Shown in pieces: positions 24,031 to 34,700 of a stretch of 37,284 nucleotides of DNA. Origin of the DNA: Neocallimastix lanati (nom. inval.) (Eukaryota; Neocallimastigomycota; Neocallimastigomycetes; Neocallimastigales; Neocallimastigaceae). Both the position numbers and the translations under genes were made by a program. The notes beneath the pieces are model-generated. The model had not been told where the DNA came from. It saw only the letters and a program-made list of their open reading frames with translations, and searched no databases. The stretch lies in contig JACVTC010000215.1 of the NCBI GenBank assembly GCA_016946835.1, positions 140,001-177,284 of the forward strand, written 5' to 3'. The first letter of the stretch is position 1, and each line of letters starts with the position of its first letter.

Positions 24031-25640
24031 TGAAAATTTAGTGCGGCCTTAACTTTTTATAGAAACCAGGCTTACTTCAATTTGTATAACGCCATTTATT
24101 ATTTGATTAAACTTTTTTTTTTTTTTTTTTTTTTAATACTAAATGATTCTGATAATGGTCTATCCGCCCTTAACAAAATCTTTGGAAGATAAGTATAAGC
24201 ATTCAATATAAATTATAGCACTTAACCTCTAATACCTAAGTGATGAATCTTCCTTAATACATTTTATATGGAAAAAGAGTCATACGCTTTTTTAAGATCC
24301 AAAAAATGCAAGGTAAGAATCTTTATTCTCAAATTTTTTGTTTTTTGACATATAATTTTTAATGAGGTGTAAAGAATTATACATTCTTCTCAGTTATGAA
24401 ATCCAAATTATTCTGATCTAATAAATCTTTTATCAATTCCATATTTAGAGATTCTATAAACGATGATTTTTTTTTTACCACATTTTTTAATCTATTATTG
24501 ATAAGAGAGATGCTACGATAGTTTTTTACAATCGGATGGATCACCCCTTTTTATGTATTAGAAACCTTCGATGCGTTATTCCATGATATAGAAAAATACA
24601 CCCATTCCAAATGAGATTGATTAAGGTTTTGAGACATTTAAATTTAAATGAAATATATTACTATTTTTCTTTTGAATCATCTTTATCTGGAATCAAAGAC
24701 TATGAAGAATTCCATTGAAATCCTATCAGGACTTCAAAAGCTTTAAAGTTAAAAAGGATAGATGAGATTGCTTCATTAATTTTCTTCATCGCTTTCGCTT
24801 ATATCTTGGTTAATTTCCCCTATTCTTGTTATCTTGGATTACCCAAATTCTTAAGTGCATCAGAATCTATCCAGAAATGCTTTAGAATGACTATGACCTT
24901 GAAGAATCCCAACCCTAGGAATTTATAATGAGAATGCCAAATTTGTAATTATTTATCTATAGAAAAACACTATTTCATTTCCATGCTTTTCTACAATTAT
25001 TTTTTTAAGAGCTAACGAAACATCCATTTTTATACCTATCCGACCTAACAAATTTATTTATTTATTTTTTTTTTTTTATTTATTGGTAACAAAAATGAGT
25101 CATCTGCGATAGTTTTCTTGCAATAAACTACTAAGCAATTTATAATCAGATATAGAAGAATAGTCAACAAAATTAGCACTTGATATTTTATTTTATTTAG
25201 CATACTTGAGTTGACTAATACATGATCAATATCTGATGAATATCTTCCTCTAGTTCATGAAAGAGGTAAACCATGAATCGAAAAAAAAATAAAACCAGTT
25301 CCTCAAGGTTACTTGTTGATTAATTTGTCTTGTAAAAATCAGCGGTGCTCATGTTAAAGTCTCCAAGAAAAATAGATGGATGATTTAATGTGATTCTGAA
25401 GCCAACGTGAAAAACTTCAGAGAATGCCTTTTCGAACTTGTAATGAGTGTTTCTTTGTGGGAATATAGAACATTAACCTACAGAACACCTGGAGTGATTC
25501 CAAGAGTTGTTAAAGAAACAGGATGAGTATAGGAATTATCTCCAGAGGACAGCTTGACGGGAGACTTGATTACACAAGATATAAAACCTCTGCCACTTGG
25601 CGTATTTGGATCCATTCTTTTCTGGAACTACTTGTTAAGT
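24030..25640 (-). pseudogene. L1/TRE-type ORF2 fragment: endonuclease and reverse transcriptase N-terminal part
   Basis: Read on the minus strand from 25640. An apurinic-endonuclease-like segment comes first: RMDPNTPSGRGFISCVIKSP, TLGITPG and VNVLYSHKE at about 25600-25450, then FLGDFNMS near 25365, the Asp/Asn active-site block. RT sequence follows downstream, with DLKKAYDSFSI near 24300, the motif holding the first catalytic Asp, then HHLGIRG. TAA stops follow both the FSI and the GIRG. The frame is lost in many places, and the right half of the RT is missing beyond the poly(T) at 24113-24134. Compared with the copy at 27808-31425 it lacks about 500 bp between RT and endonuclease. It would have nicked target DNA and primed reverse transcription. 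Confidence 0.75.
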
Positions 25641-25908
25641 AGGGAAGTATTACTTTATATGGAAAAAAAAAAAAAGATAAAAAAAATGAATAAAAAAAAA
25701 AAAAAAATAAAATAAAATAAAATAATGGTGTAATGTGTTCTAGTTTCATTTAATTAATATCTATATGACTTCACAAGAGCATTATTATTCTGTAGTATAG
25801 TATAATAATTAATTTTTGACTTTACAATGTTAATTATAATTTTAAGTTACGAAATTATGATCTTCATTGGTTGCACTAGCCCTTGCTGGCCTGTCTTACT
25901 GTTTCTTC
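25641..25908. other. A-rich junction between two ORF2 fragments
   Basis: Poly(A) and (AAAAT)n around 25661-25723, then about 180 bp of unassigned A+T-rich sequence. This marks the join between the 5'-truncated fragment below and the C-terminal fragment above. No tRNA gene, the usual target neighbour of TRE elements, is seen here. Confidence 0.45.
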
Positions 25909-26700
25909 AGCATTGACGCTCTTGGTAGTAAGACGTACGATTCGATTTGAACCTATTGAACAAAGACCATTGCTGGCCAATAGAAATAGGTATAATCGAT
26001 TGAAGAAGAGCCTCAGTAACCACCAAGAATGGAGAATCAGAATAAGCACCTGATTTCATCTGGCACTTAAATATAAAATAGATCCTTCCATTCCCTTGTA
26101 CTGTTATTAATACTTCTTCCCCCAAGAAGGAAATTAAACACTTTTTCACATAAACTAGAATCAACATACACATAATTTTCAATACTATCACTAACATTAC
26201 TAAAAAATACTATTTCTAATATTATTATAACTATTATTACTATAACTATTATTACTATAACTATTATTACTATTACTATTATTACTGTTGCTATTATCAT
26301 TATTTACTATTAACAATATCATTTGTTAGGTTGCTACGGTTAAAAGCGTTATATAAAAATAAAATTTTATCATTGACTTTACTACGAATATGACTGAAAA
26401 ATGGACAATCAATTAACCAATGCCTTTATCCATTGTTTATTACTTTTACAACAGGGACAAAAATTAGGACACATCTGATCTATTATTTTTTTACAACTTT
26501 AGCAATTCTAGCATCTAATCTATATCCGCTTCGTGCTCTCAATAGCCAAGAGAAACCATACGTATGTAAGATCAGAATGTCTTCTCATTTTAATTTCTGA
26601 CCAAGATCGAAGTCCCCGGATAAAGAGTAGTTTCGTATTCTCCATTGGAATACCGTGGCACCTTGAACCTCTTAAAATGAAATTTTTATTTTTTATCTAT
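25909..26700 (-). pseudogene. L1/TRE-type ORF2 C-terminal fragment with zinc knuckle
   Basis: On the minus strand: FILRGSRCHGIPMENTKLLF near 26660, SWLLRARSGYRLDARIAK near 26530, then CPNFCPCCKSNKQ and, after a frameshift, HWLIDCPFFSH near 26420. These make a CX2C...HX4C knuckle like that of the 10030-10359 copy. A repeat-rich linker follows (ATAGTAATA units, 26215-26290), then FLLGG and an open C-terminus 26197-25907 ending NRTSYYQERQC. Homology with the other fragments rests on the knuckle, FLLGG and the closing block. 5'-truncated and frameshifted, so not functional. Confidence 0.72.
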
Positions 26701-27807
26701 TGGATTTCCATAATAGTAATAAAAAAACTTAAAAAAAAAAAATAAACCAAATAAAAAATAAAAAATAAAAATCAGTTATTAATATGAAGTCTTGAGTATA
26801 ATGAGAATTGTAATAATTTTATATCTTTTTTTGGGGTAAATAATTTCGATAATTAGTAGTTTGTCGAATGATTGAAAATTTAATTGGATTTAGCACTTTT
26901 TTTTCAGAAGATTATTTAAATTGAATATCATCAAGTATTTAATGACTAAGATTGAATTGATGAAATATAATGGCACAAAATTAGTAAAAGAGTAAAATAA
27001 ATTACTACAAGATTTAGAGTAAATCAATCTCTTACAACAGGATACATGAAATAGATACTTACATGGGAATAGTAATACTACATGATATATAGAAATACAA
27101 TGAAAATGTATTACTTTATTCTTGGATGTAACTTATTTAACAATGTTCTAAAAATGCACCATTATATTCCGCAGTGAATGATCACCAGAAAAAAATTTTA
27201 ACAATAATATTACCATTGCGCATACTTTTATTAATTAACACAAAATATAACTTTACTACTACTATTATGCACCAGTACTGTGGATCTACTTTATAAGAGT
27301 AAAGTTAATTCCCCTTGCAGGCGATTTAATATACATAAATCGAGTACACCCCTGCTCGAGGAATATTTCATCATTAGGATTTTTAATGATATTTTTATAT
27401 GAATAAGTTCTTTCTTTTGATAATGAATAATTCAATCTTTTTTTTTTTTTTTTTTTTTATTTATTTATTTATTTATTTATTTTAGAGAAAATCAGTTTCT
27501 TTAAATGAATCGGTTATAAAATCTCGGGAAATTGATTAATATTTAAAGAAATAGCTTGGATAGTTACCTTGATAGTAAAGTTAATTATCCATTAAATTTA
27601 ACTTTATTTATTCATTTATTCATTTATTAATTATATGAATATTTTAGAGAATTATTAAAAAAAAAAAAAAATAAATAAACATTATTTGTCCAATTAGAGC
27701 ATAATAATATTTTAAGTAGTAATGTGAAATAAAAATATATATATATGTATATTCAAAATAAAAAGGGTATAAATAAATTCATGAAAAAGTTCTTGGTTAG
27801 TTTGCAC
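26701..27807. other. spacer, possibly 3' untranslated or eroded element sequence
   Basis: The composition is more mixed than the A/T-only spacers, with no open frame longer than a few dozen codons. Contains a hairpin-forming patch at 27311-27361 (listed separately) and a (TTTA)n tract near 27461-27483. It lies downstream (minus sense) of the ORF2 end at about 27808, so part may be that element's 3' end. Confidence 0.4.
27311..27361. other. G+C-richer hairpin, candidate small structured RNA
   Basis: Within very A+T-rich DNA, this 50-bp patch has an outer stem GCAGG (27317-27321) with CCTGC (27351-27355) and an inner stem GATTTA (27323-27328) with TAAATC (27336-27341). It is followed by the palindrome CTCGAG. 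No tRNA B box and no known small-RNA motif could be matched, so this is only a candidate. Confidence 0.25.
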
Positions 27808-27951
27808 TTATTACCGTCGGAATTGCAACCCTTGAGGGGTAAATAAGCCCTTAGGCATAATTTCTGTAAAGAGAACCACAGATCGCATCAAGAATGACGC
27901 TTTAGAATAATCACCATAAATGATTTAGTTATTAAACAAAACATCCCCATT

Positions 27952-27990
<39 letters not shown>

Positions 27991-28062
27991 AATCAATAAT
28001 GTCTGCCTCCTTTCCACCAAGAAGGAAATTATATCATGGGTACCACGTCACACATTCATTAT

Positions 28063-28347
28063 TCAGAAAAAATTACTGATTATAATATGATTATCATCAA
28101 TTGATCTATTCACTACATTATTAGTAACAATACTTTTATTTTTACTATTTCTAATATTAGTGTTCCTATTTTCACTATTACTAATATTAATATTCCTATA
28201 TTCTCTATTACTAATATTAATATTCCTATTTTCTCTATTAATATTATTACGATTATTAACAACACTATTCCTATTGCTATTATTATTAATATTATACTCT
28301 TCATTATTACTATTATTAGAATTAGTATTTGATTCTATATTATTCAT
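28063..28347 (-). repeat. Asn-rich low-complexity linker in the ORF2 remnant
   Basis: An open 94-codon minus-strand stretch made of NIN/NRN/NSN repeats, including several ISNRE/ISNSE-like units, lies between the zinc-knuckle region and the C-terminal block. The equivalent place in the 25909-26700 copy is also repeat-rich (ATAGTAATA units), so the linker looks like a family feature that expands by slippage. It is not a separate gene. Confidence 0.6.
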
Positions 28348-29685
28348 ATCTGTGACAAAAGTGTTTACATTACTATTTAATATTGGGGAATATTTACTAA
28401 TTGTAAAAAAATTTTCACAAGGAATTTCATTTCAATAAAATATTTCATTTCAATAAAATATTTCATTTCAATAAATTATTTCATTCGAAATTTCAGGAAA
28501 AGATAACAATTAGAAAATTAAATGTTCCAAAAGAGGATTAGTATTTTTCACTAAAACAATAAGGATATCGTTCTGGACAGTCGTCTATAATCCTTTTGGC
28601 AGTTTTTGGCAACACGAATATCCAATTTATATCCATATCTGGCACGAAGTATTCATCGAAAACCAATGCTGTATTTAGGATACTTAAATTTGAGCTTTAG
28701 CTAGTCTCAGTTTTTCGCAAATTCATTTTTTTTTTTCTTATAAGCCTTAACCTTGATTGATTTTTTCAGTGATATCTCTATCCCAGTAAAAAGTTTATAA
28801 TTGCTTTTTTTTTTTTTTTTTCTTGATTGGAATTTTATCTAATTTGTCGACTAAAATTTTTACTTTCTTTATTCCATGCATGACGTCTATAATGTGATAT
28901 ATCTCTAAATAAAAACGTGGATAATACAATTGGAGTTTTTCCATTTTTTAAGACACCTTACCTGAGCAATTACACATTTCACCGATAGAGAAGGAATGTT
29001 AAGTTCTTTAGAAACACATTAAAGGGATGAAAAAGTTATTTCCATTAAAAAAAAAATCCTTCAATCCAGAATAATTATGTATTAACTAGTATCTATATAC
29101 CCTTCATTCTTTCTTTATTTGATTCAAGTAGAGGTACATTTATACAAAACTTGACCAATTGCTTCAGCAGAAAATAACATTTCCTTTATAAGGGAAGAGG
29201 AATATGAGAAGATTCTTAAGAAAATCCTTTAATGGAGTAAAGCGCTTTTCTAACCTTACTATTCATTCTCTGTATGATAGGTTTCAGTTATAAATCATTT
29301 GAAAACGGTACACCCAGGTAGGACTAGCAATTCGTTATAGATAATTCTTTTCAAGAAAGATGAAAGGCAGGATCATTATTATTAAGAAATTTGGAAATTT
29401 CTTCTCGTACTACCAAACTTGAGAATTTATTGATATTAAATTTGCATTTTCATTATTTCTAGCCGACTTACTGGCTAATTTTTAACAAGTTCTTTAAAGT
29501 TAAGATCTTGCTGGAACACATAACACAATATCTTCTGCAAAGAGATTTCCACAGAAATAGCGTTTTATATCACCAATCGAGATTCTAATATTGATTAAAA
29601 AGAGTCATGTCACATTTATTAAAAAATGTCATTAATGAACAAGTTAAACAAAATTGAGTGAGATGGGAATAATCTTTGACGAACA

Positions 29686-29690
<5 letters not shown>

Positions 29691-29716
<26 letters not shown>
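29691..29716. repeat. poly(T) interruption within the RT region
   Basis: A 26-base T run is followed by AATACTAAATGATTCTGATA. The same T run and following sequence begin the other copy at 24113. The tract therefore sits at the same RT position in both copies, but sequence to its left differs. Confidence 0.75.
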
Positions 29717-29720
<4 letters not shown>

Positions 29721-31425
29721 CTAAATGATTCTGATAATGGTCTATCCGCCCTGACACAAAGTTTTTGGAAGATAAGTATAAGCTTTCAATAAAAATTATA
29801 GCTCTTAACCTCTAATACCTAAATGATGAATCTTCCTTAATACATTTTATATGGAAACAGAGTCATACGCTTTTTTAAGATCCAAAAAATGCAAGGTAAG
29901 AATCTTTATTCTCAAATTTTTTTGTTTTTTGACATATAATTTTTAATGAGGGGTACAGAATTATACATTCTTCTCAGTTATGTAATCCAAATTATTCTGA
30001 TCTAATAAATCCTTTATCAATTCCATATTTAGAGATTCTATAAACGATGATTTTTTCATTTTTTAATCTATTATTGATAAGAGAGATACTGCGATAGTTA
30101 TTACAATCTGATGGATCACCCCTTTTTATATATTAGAAACCTTCGATGCGTTATTCCATGATATAGAAAAATACACCCATTCCAAATGAGATTGATTAAG
30201 GTTTTGAGAAATTTAAATTTAAATGAAATATATTACTAATTTTCTTTTGAATCATCTTTATCAGGAATCAAAAGACTATGAAGAATTCCATTGAAATCCT
30301 ATCACAACTTCAAAAGCTTTAAAGTTAAAAAAGGATAGATGGATAGATGAGTAAAGTTAAAAAAGGATAGATGGATAGATAAGATTGCTTCATTAATTTT
30401 CTTCATCGCTTTTCGCTTATATCTTGGTTAATTTCCCCTATTCCTGTTACCTTGGATTACCCAAATTCTTAAGTGCATCAGAATCTATCCAGAAATGCTT
30501 TAGAATGACTATGACCTTGAAGAATCCCAACCCTAGGAATTTATAATGAGAATGCCAAATTTGTAATTGTTCATCTGTAAAAAAACACTATTTCATTATT
30601 ATTGGTTTTAATAGGATGAGAGACTATGAATGATTGATTATTTATTTTTGATTTGCATACTTTTTTTTTTTTACCCATTTCCATGCTTTCCTACAATTAT
30701 TTTTAAGACCATTTTTATCCAATAAAAATATTCCTTTTTTTTTCTTTTCTTAAATTTCGTTACATTATTTATGAATTGATTCACTTTATCTATTATACAG
30801 GCCAATAATTTTAGAAAATTCACTGAAATCACTTACAGATTTTTTTTTGCACTTAATTTGTTTTTACAGTTAAATGCTTTAACTTTTTTTTTGAAGACAA
30901 TAAAATTTTACGGGGTCATTATAAATATTGCTTTTCTGATTTCTGTTGACGATGTAATTAATTGATAGATCCTTAATAATAAAACTTAGTAGTTGTTGAT
31001 GAACTTTTCAACACTATAATATGCTGAAAATTTTTCTTTTTTTCCTAATTCCTTCCATACTGAGAATATCAAATTTTATAGTGATCATAAATTATTGTTT
31101 TTAGTTCAAGACAATTATACCTATCCGACCTAACAAATTTATTTATTTATTTATTTTTTTTTTATTTATTGGTAACAAAAATGAGTCATCTGAGATAGTT
31201 TTCTTGCAATAAACTACTAAGCAATTTATAATCAGATATAGAATAATAGTCAACAAAATTAGCACTTGATATTTTATTTTATTTAGCATACTTTAGTTGA
31301 CTAATACATGATCAATATCTGATGAATATCTTCCTCTAGTTCATGAAAGAGGTAAACCATGAATCGAAAAAAAATAAAACCAGTTCCTCAAGGTTACTTG
31401 TCGATTAATTTATCTTGTAAAAATC

Positions 31426-31730
31426 ATTAATAACATTAACAGTAAAGATTGTTTATTAAACAAAAAAATAAATAATATAATTATTTTTAATTAATATTAT
31501 TTTTTAATATTATTATTTTAAAATATAATTTTTTCCGGACAAATAAATACAAAGATTTAATTTAAAAAAAGGTCTTTTTAATACTATTTTCAATAAAAAA
31601 AAAATATTTATGATTAAAATAAAAATTATATAAAAATATAAATAAGATAATTTAAATATTTAAATCAACTTTTTTTTATTATTTTGATATTGTAAAAAAA
31701 GAATTTTAAAAAAAAAAAATAAAATAAAAT
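31426..31730. other. A+T-rich junction between ORF2 remnant and satellite
   Basis: No gene. The ORF2 homology stops abruptly after GTAAAAATCA at 31425; the following 300 bp are nearly pure A/T and lead into the first AAAAT units. Confidence 0.6.
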
Positions 31731-34700
31731 AAATTGTAGGATATAAATATAAAGTACAGATTGAATAAAATAAAATAAATAAAATAAAATAAAATAAAAT
31801 AAAATAAAATAAAATAAAATAAAATAAAATAAAATAAAATAAAATAAAATAAAATAAAATAAAATAAAATAAAATAAAATAAAATAAAATAAAATAAAAT
31901 AAAATAAATAAATAAAATAAAATAAAATAAAATAAAATAAAATAAAATAAATTGTAGAATATGAATATAAAGTACAGATTTAATAAAATAAAATAAAATA
32001 AAATAAAATAAATAGTAAAATATAAATATAAAGTACAGATTGAATAAAATAAAATAAAATAAAATAAAATAAAATAAAATAAAATAAAATAAAATAAAAT
32101 AAAATAAAATAAAATAAAATAAAATAAAATAAAATAAAATAAAATAAAATAAAATAAAATAAAATAAATAGTAATATAAAAATATAAAGTACAGATTGAA
32201 TAAAATAAAATAAAATAAAATAAAATAAAATAAAATATAATAAAATAAAATAGAATAAATTGTAGAATATGAATATAAAGTACAGATTGAATAAAATAAA
32301 ATAAAATAAAATAAAATAAAATAAAATAAAATAAAATAAAATAAAATAAAATAGAATAAAATAAAATAAAATAAAATAAAATAAAATAAAATAAAATAAA
32401 TAGAAGAATATAAATATGAAGTACAGATTGAATAAAATACAATACAATAAAATAAAATAAAATAAAATAAATAGAAGAATATAAATATGAATTACAGATT
32501 GAATAAAATACAATACAATACAATAAAATAAAATAAAATAAAATAAAATAAAATAAAATAAAATAAAATAAAATAAAATAAAATAAAATAAAATAAAATA
32601 AAATAAAATAAAATAAAATAAATAGAGGAATATAAATATGAATTACAGATTTAATAAAATACAATAAAATAAAATAAAATAAAATAAAATAAAATAAATA
32701 GAGGAATATAAATATGAATTACAGATTTAATAAAATACAATAAAATAAAATAAAATAAAATAAAATAAAATAAAATAAAATAAAATAAAATAAAATAAAA
32801 TAAATAGAAGAATATAAATATGAAGTACAGATTGAATAAAATATAATACAATAAAATAAAATAAAATAAAATAAAATAAAATAAAATAAAATAAAATAAA
32901 ATAAATTGTAGAATATGAATATAAAGTACAGATTGAATAAAATAAAATAAAATAAAATAAAATAAAATAAATTGTATAATATGAATATAAAGTACAGATT
33001 GAATAAAATAAAATAAAATAAAATAAAATAAAATAAAATAAATAGTAATATAAAAATATAAAGTACAGATTGAATAAAATAAAATAAAATAAAATAAAAT
33101 AAAATAAAATAAATTGTAGAATATGAATATAAAGTACTGATTGAATAAAATAAAATAAAATAAAATAAAATAAAACAAATAGTAATATAAAAATATAAAG
33201 TACAGATTGAATAAAATAAAATATAATAAAATAAAATAAAATAAAATAAAACAAAATTAAATAAAATAAAATAAAATAAAATAAATTGTACAATATGAAT
33301 ATAAAGTACAGATTGAATAAAATAAAATAAAATAAAATAAAATAAAATAAAATAAAATAAAATAGAATAAAATAAAATAAAATAAAATAAAATAAAATAA
33401 AATAAATAGTAATATAAAAATATAAAGTACAGATTGAATAAAATAAAATAAAATAAATTGTAGAATATGAATATAAAGTACAGATTGAATAAAATAAAAT
33501 AAAATAAAATAAAATAAAATAAAATAAAATAAAATAAAATAAAATAAAATAAAATAAAATAAAATAAAATAAAATAAAATAAAATAAAATAAAATAAATA
33601 GAAGAATATAAATATGAAGTACAGATTGAATAAAATAAAATAAATAAAATAAAATAAAATAAAATAAAATAAAATAAAATAAAATAAAATAAAATAAAAT
33701 AAAATAAAATAAAATAAAATAAAATAAAATAAAATAAAATAAAATAAAATTAAATAAAATAAAATAAAATAAATTGTAGAATATGAATATAAAGTACAGA
33801 TTTAATAAAATAAAATAAAATAAAATAAAATAAATAGTAAAATATAAATATAAAGTACAGATTGAATAAAATAAAATAAAATAAAATAAAATAAAATAAA
33901 ATAAAATAAAATAAAATAAAATAAAATAAAATAAAATAAAATAAAATAAAATAAAATAAAATAAAATAAAATAAATAGTAATATAAAAATATAAAGTACA
34001 GATTGAATAAAATAAAATAAAATAAAATAAAATAAAATAAAATATAATAAAATAAAATAGAATAAATTGTAGAATATGAATATAAAGTACAGATTGAATA
34101 AAATAAAATAAAATAAAATAAAATAAAATAAAATAAAATAAAATAAAATAAAATAAAATAAAATAAAATAAAATAAAATAAAATAAAATAAAATAAAATA
34201 AAATAAATAGAAGAATATAAATATGAAGTACAGATTGAATAAAATACAATACAATAAAATAAAATAAAATAAAATAAATAGAAGAATATAAATATGAATT
34301 ACAGATTGAATAAAATACAATACAATACAATAAAATAAAATAAAATAAAATAAAATAAAATAAAATAAAATAAAATAAAATAAAATAAAATAAAATAAAA
34401 TAAAATAAAATAAAATAAAATAAAATAAAATAAATAGAGGAATATAAATATGAATTACAGATTTAATAAAATACAATAAAATAAAATAAAATAAAATAAA
34501 ATAAAATAAAATAAAATAAAATAAAATAAAATAAAATAAATAGAAGAATATAAATATGAAGTACAGATTGAATAAAATATAATACAATAAAATAAAATAA
34601 AATAAAATAAAATAAAATAAAATAAAATAAAATAAAATAAATTGTAGAATATGAATATAAAGTACAGATTGAATAAAATAAAATAAAATAAAATAAAATA

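Larger units (their letters stand above)
27808..31425 (-). pseudogene. L1/TRE-type ORF2, longest copy (endonuclease end to C-terminus), decayed
   Basis: Minus-strand order matches an L1-clade ORF2. There is endonuclease-side sequence at 31425-31115 (truncated just past the place where GDFN stands in the 24030-25640 copy). RT motif DLKKAYDSVSI lies near 29870. After a poly(A) interruption at 29716-29691 come GVRQRLFPSHSILFNLFIND near 29680 and FAEDIVL near 29540, in the position of the catalytic FADD/YADD box. YLGVPFSNDL lies near 29290, the GYKLDIRVAK segment near 28630, an Asn-rich linker at 28347-28063, and a C-terminal block SFLMRSVVLF...FTPQGLQF to about 27815. Stops are frequent. The GVRQ, FxxD and YLG blocks leave little doubt about the class; assigning it to the TRE group rests on the apparent host. 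Confidence 0.8.

Noticed and set aside
26533-26745. 70-codon plus-strand frame
   Set aside because: Opposite-strand shadow of the minus-strand ORF2 C-terminal fragment, which has clear motifs in that orientation.
24030-31425. tRNA genes as TRE integration targets
   Set aside because: I searched by eye for the B-box GGTTCGA and its complement near the element ends and found none with cloverleaf potential.
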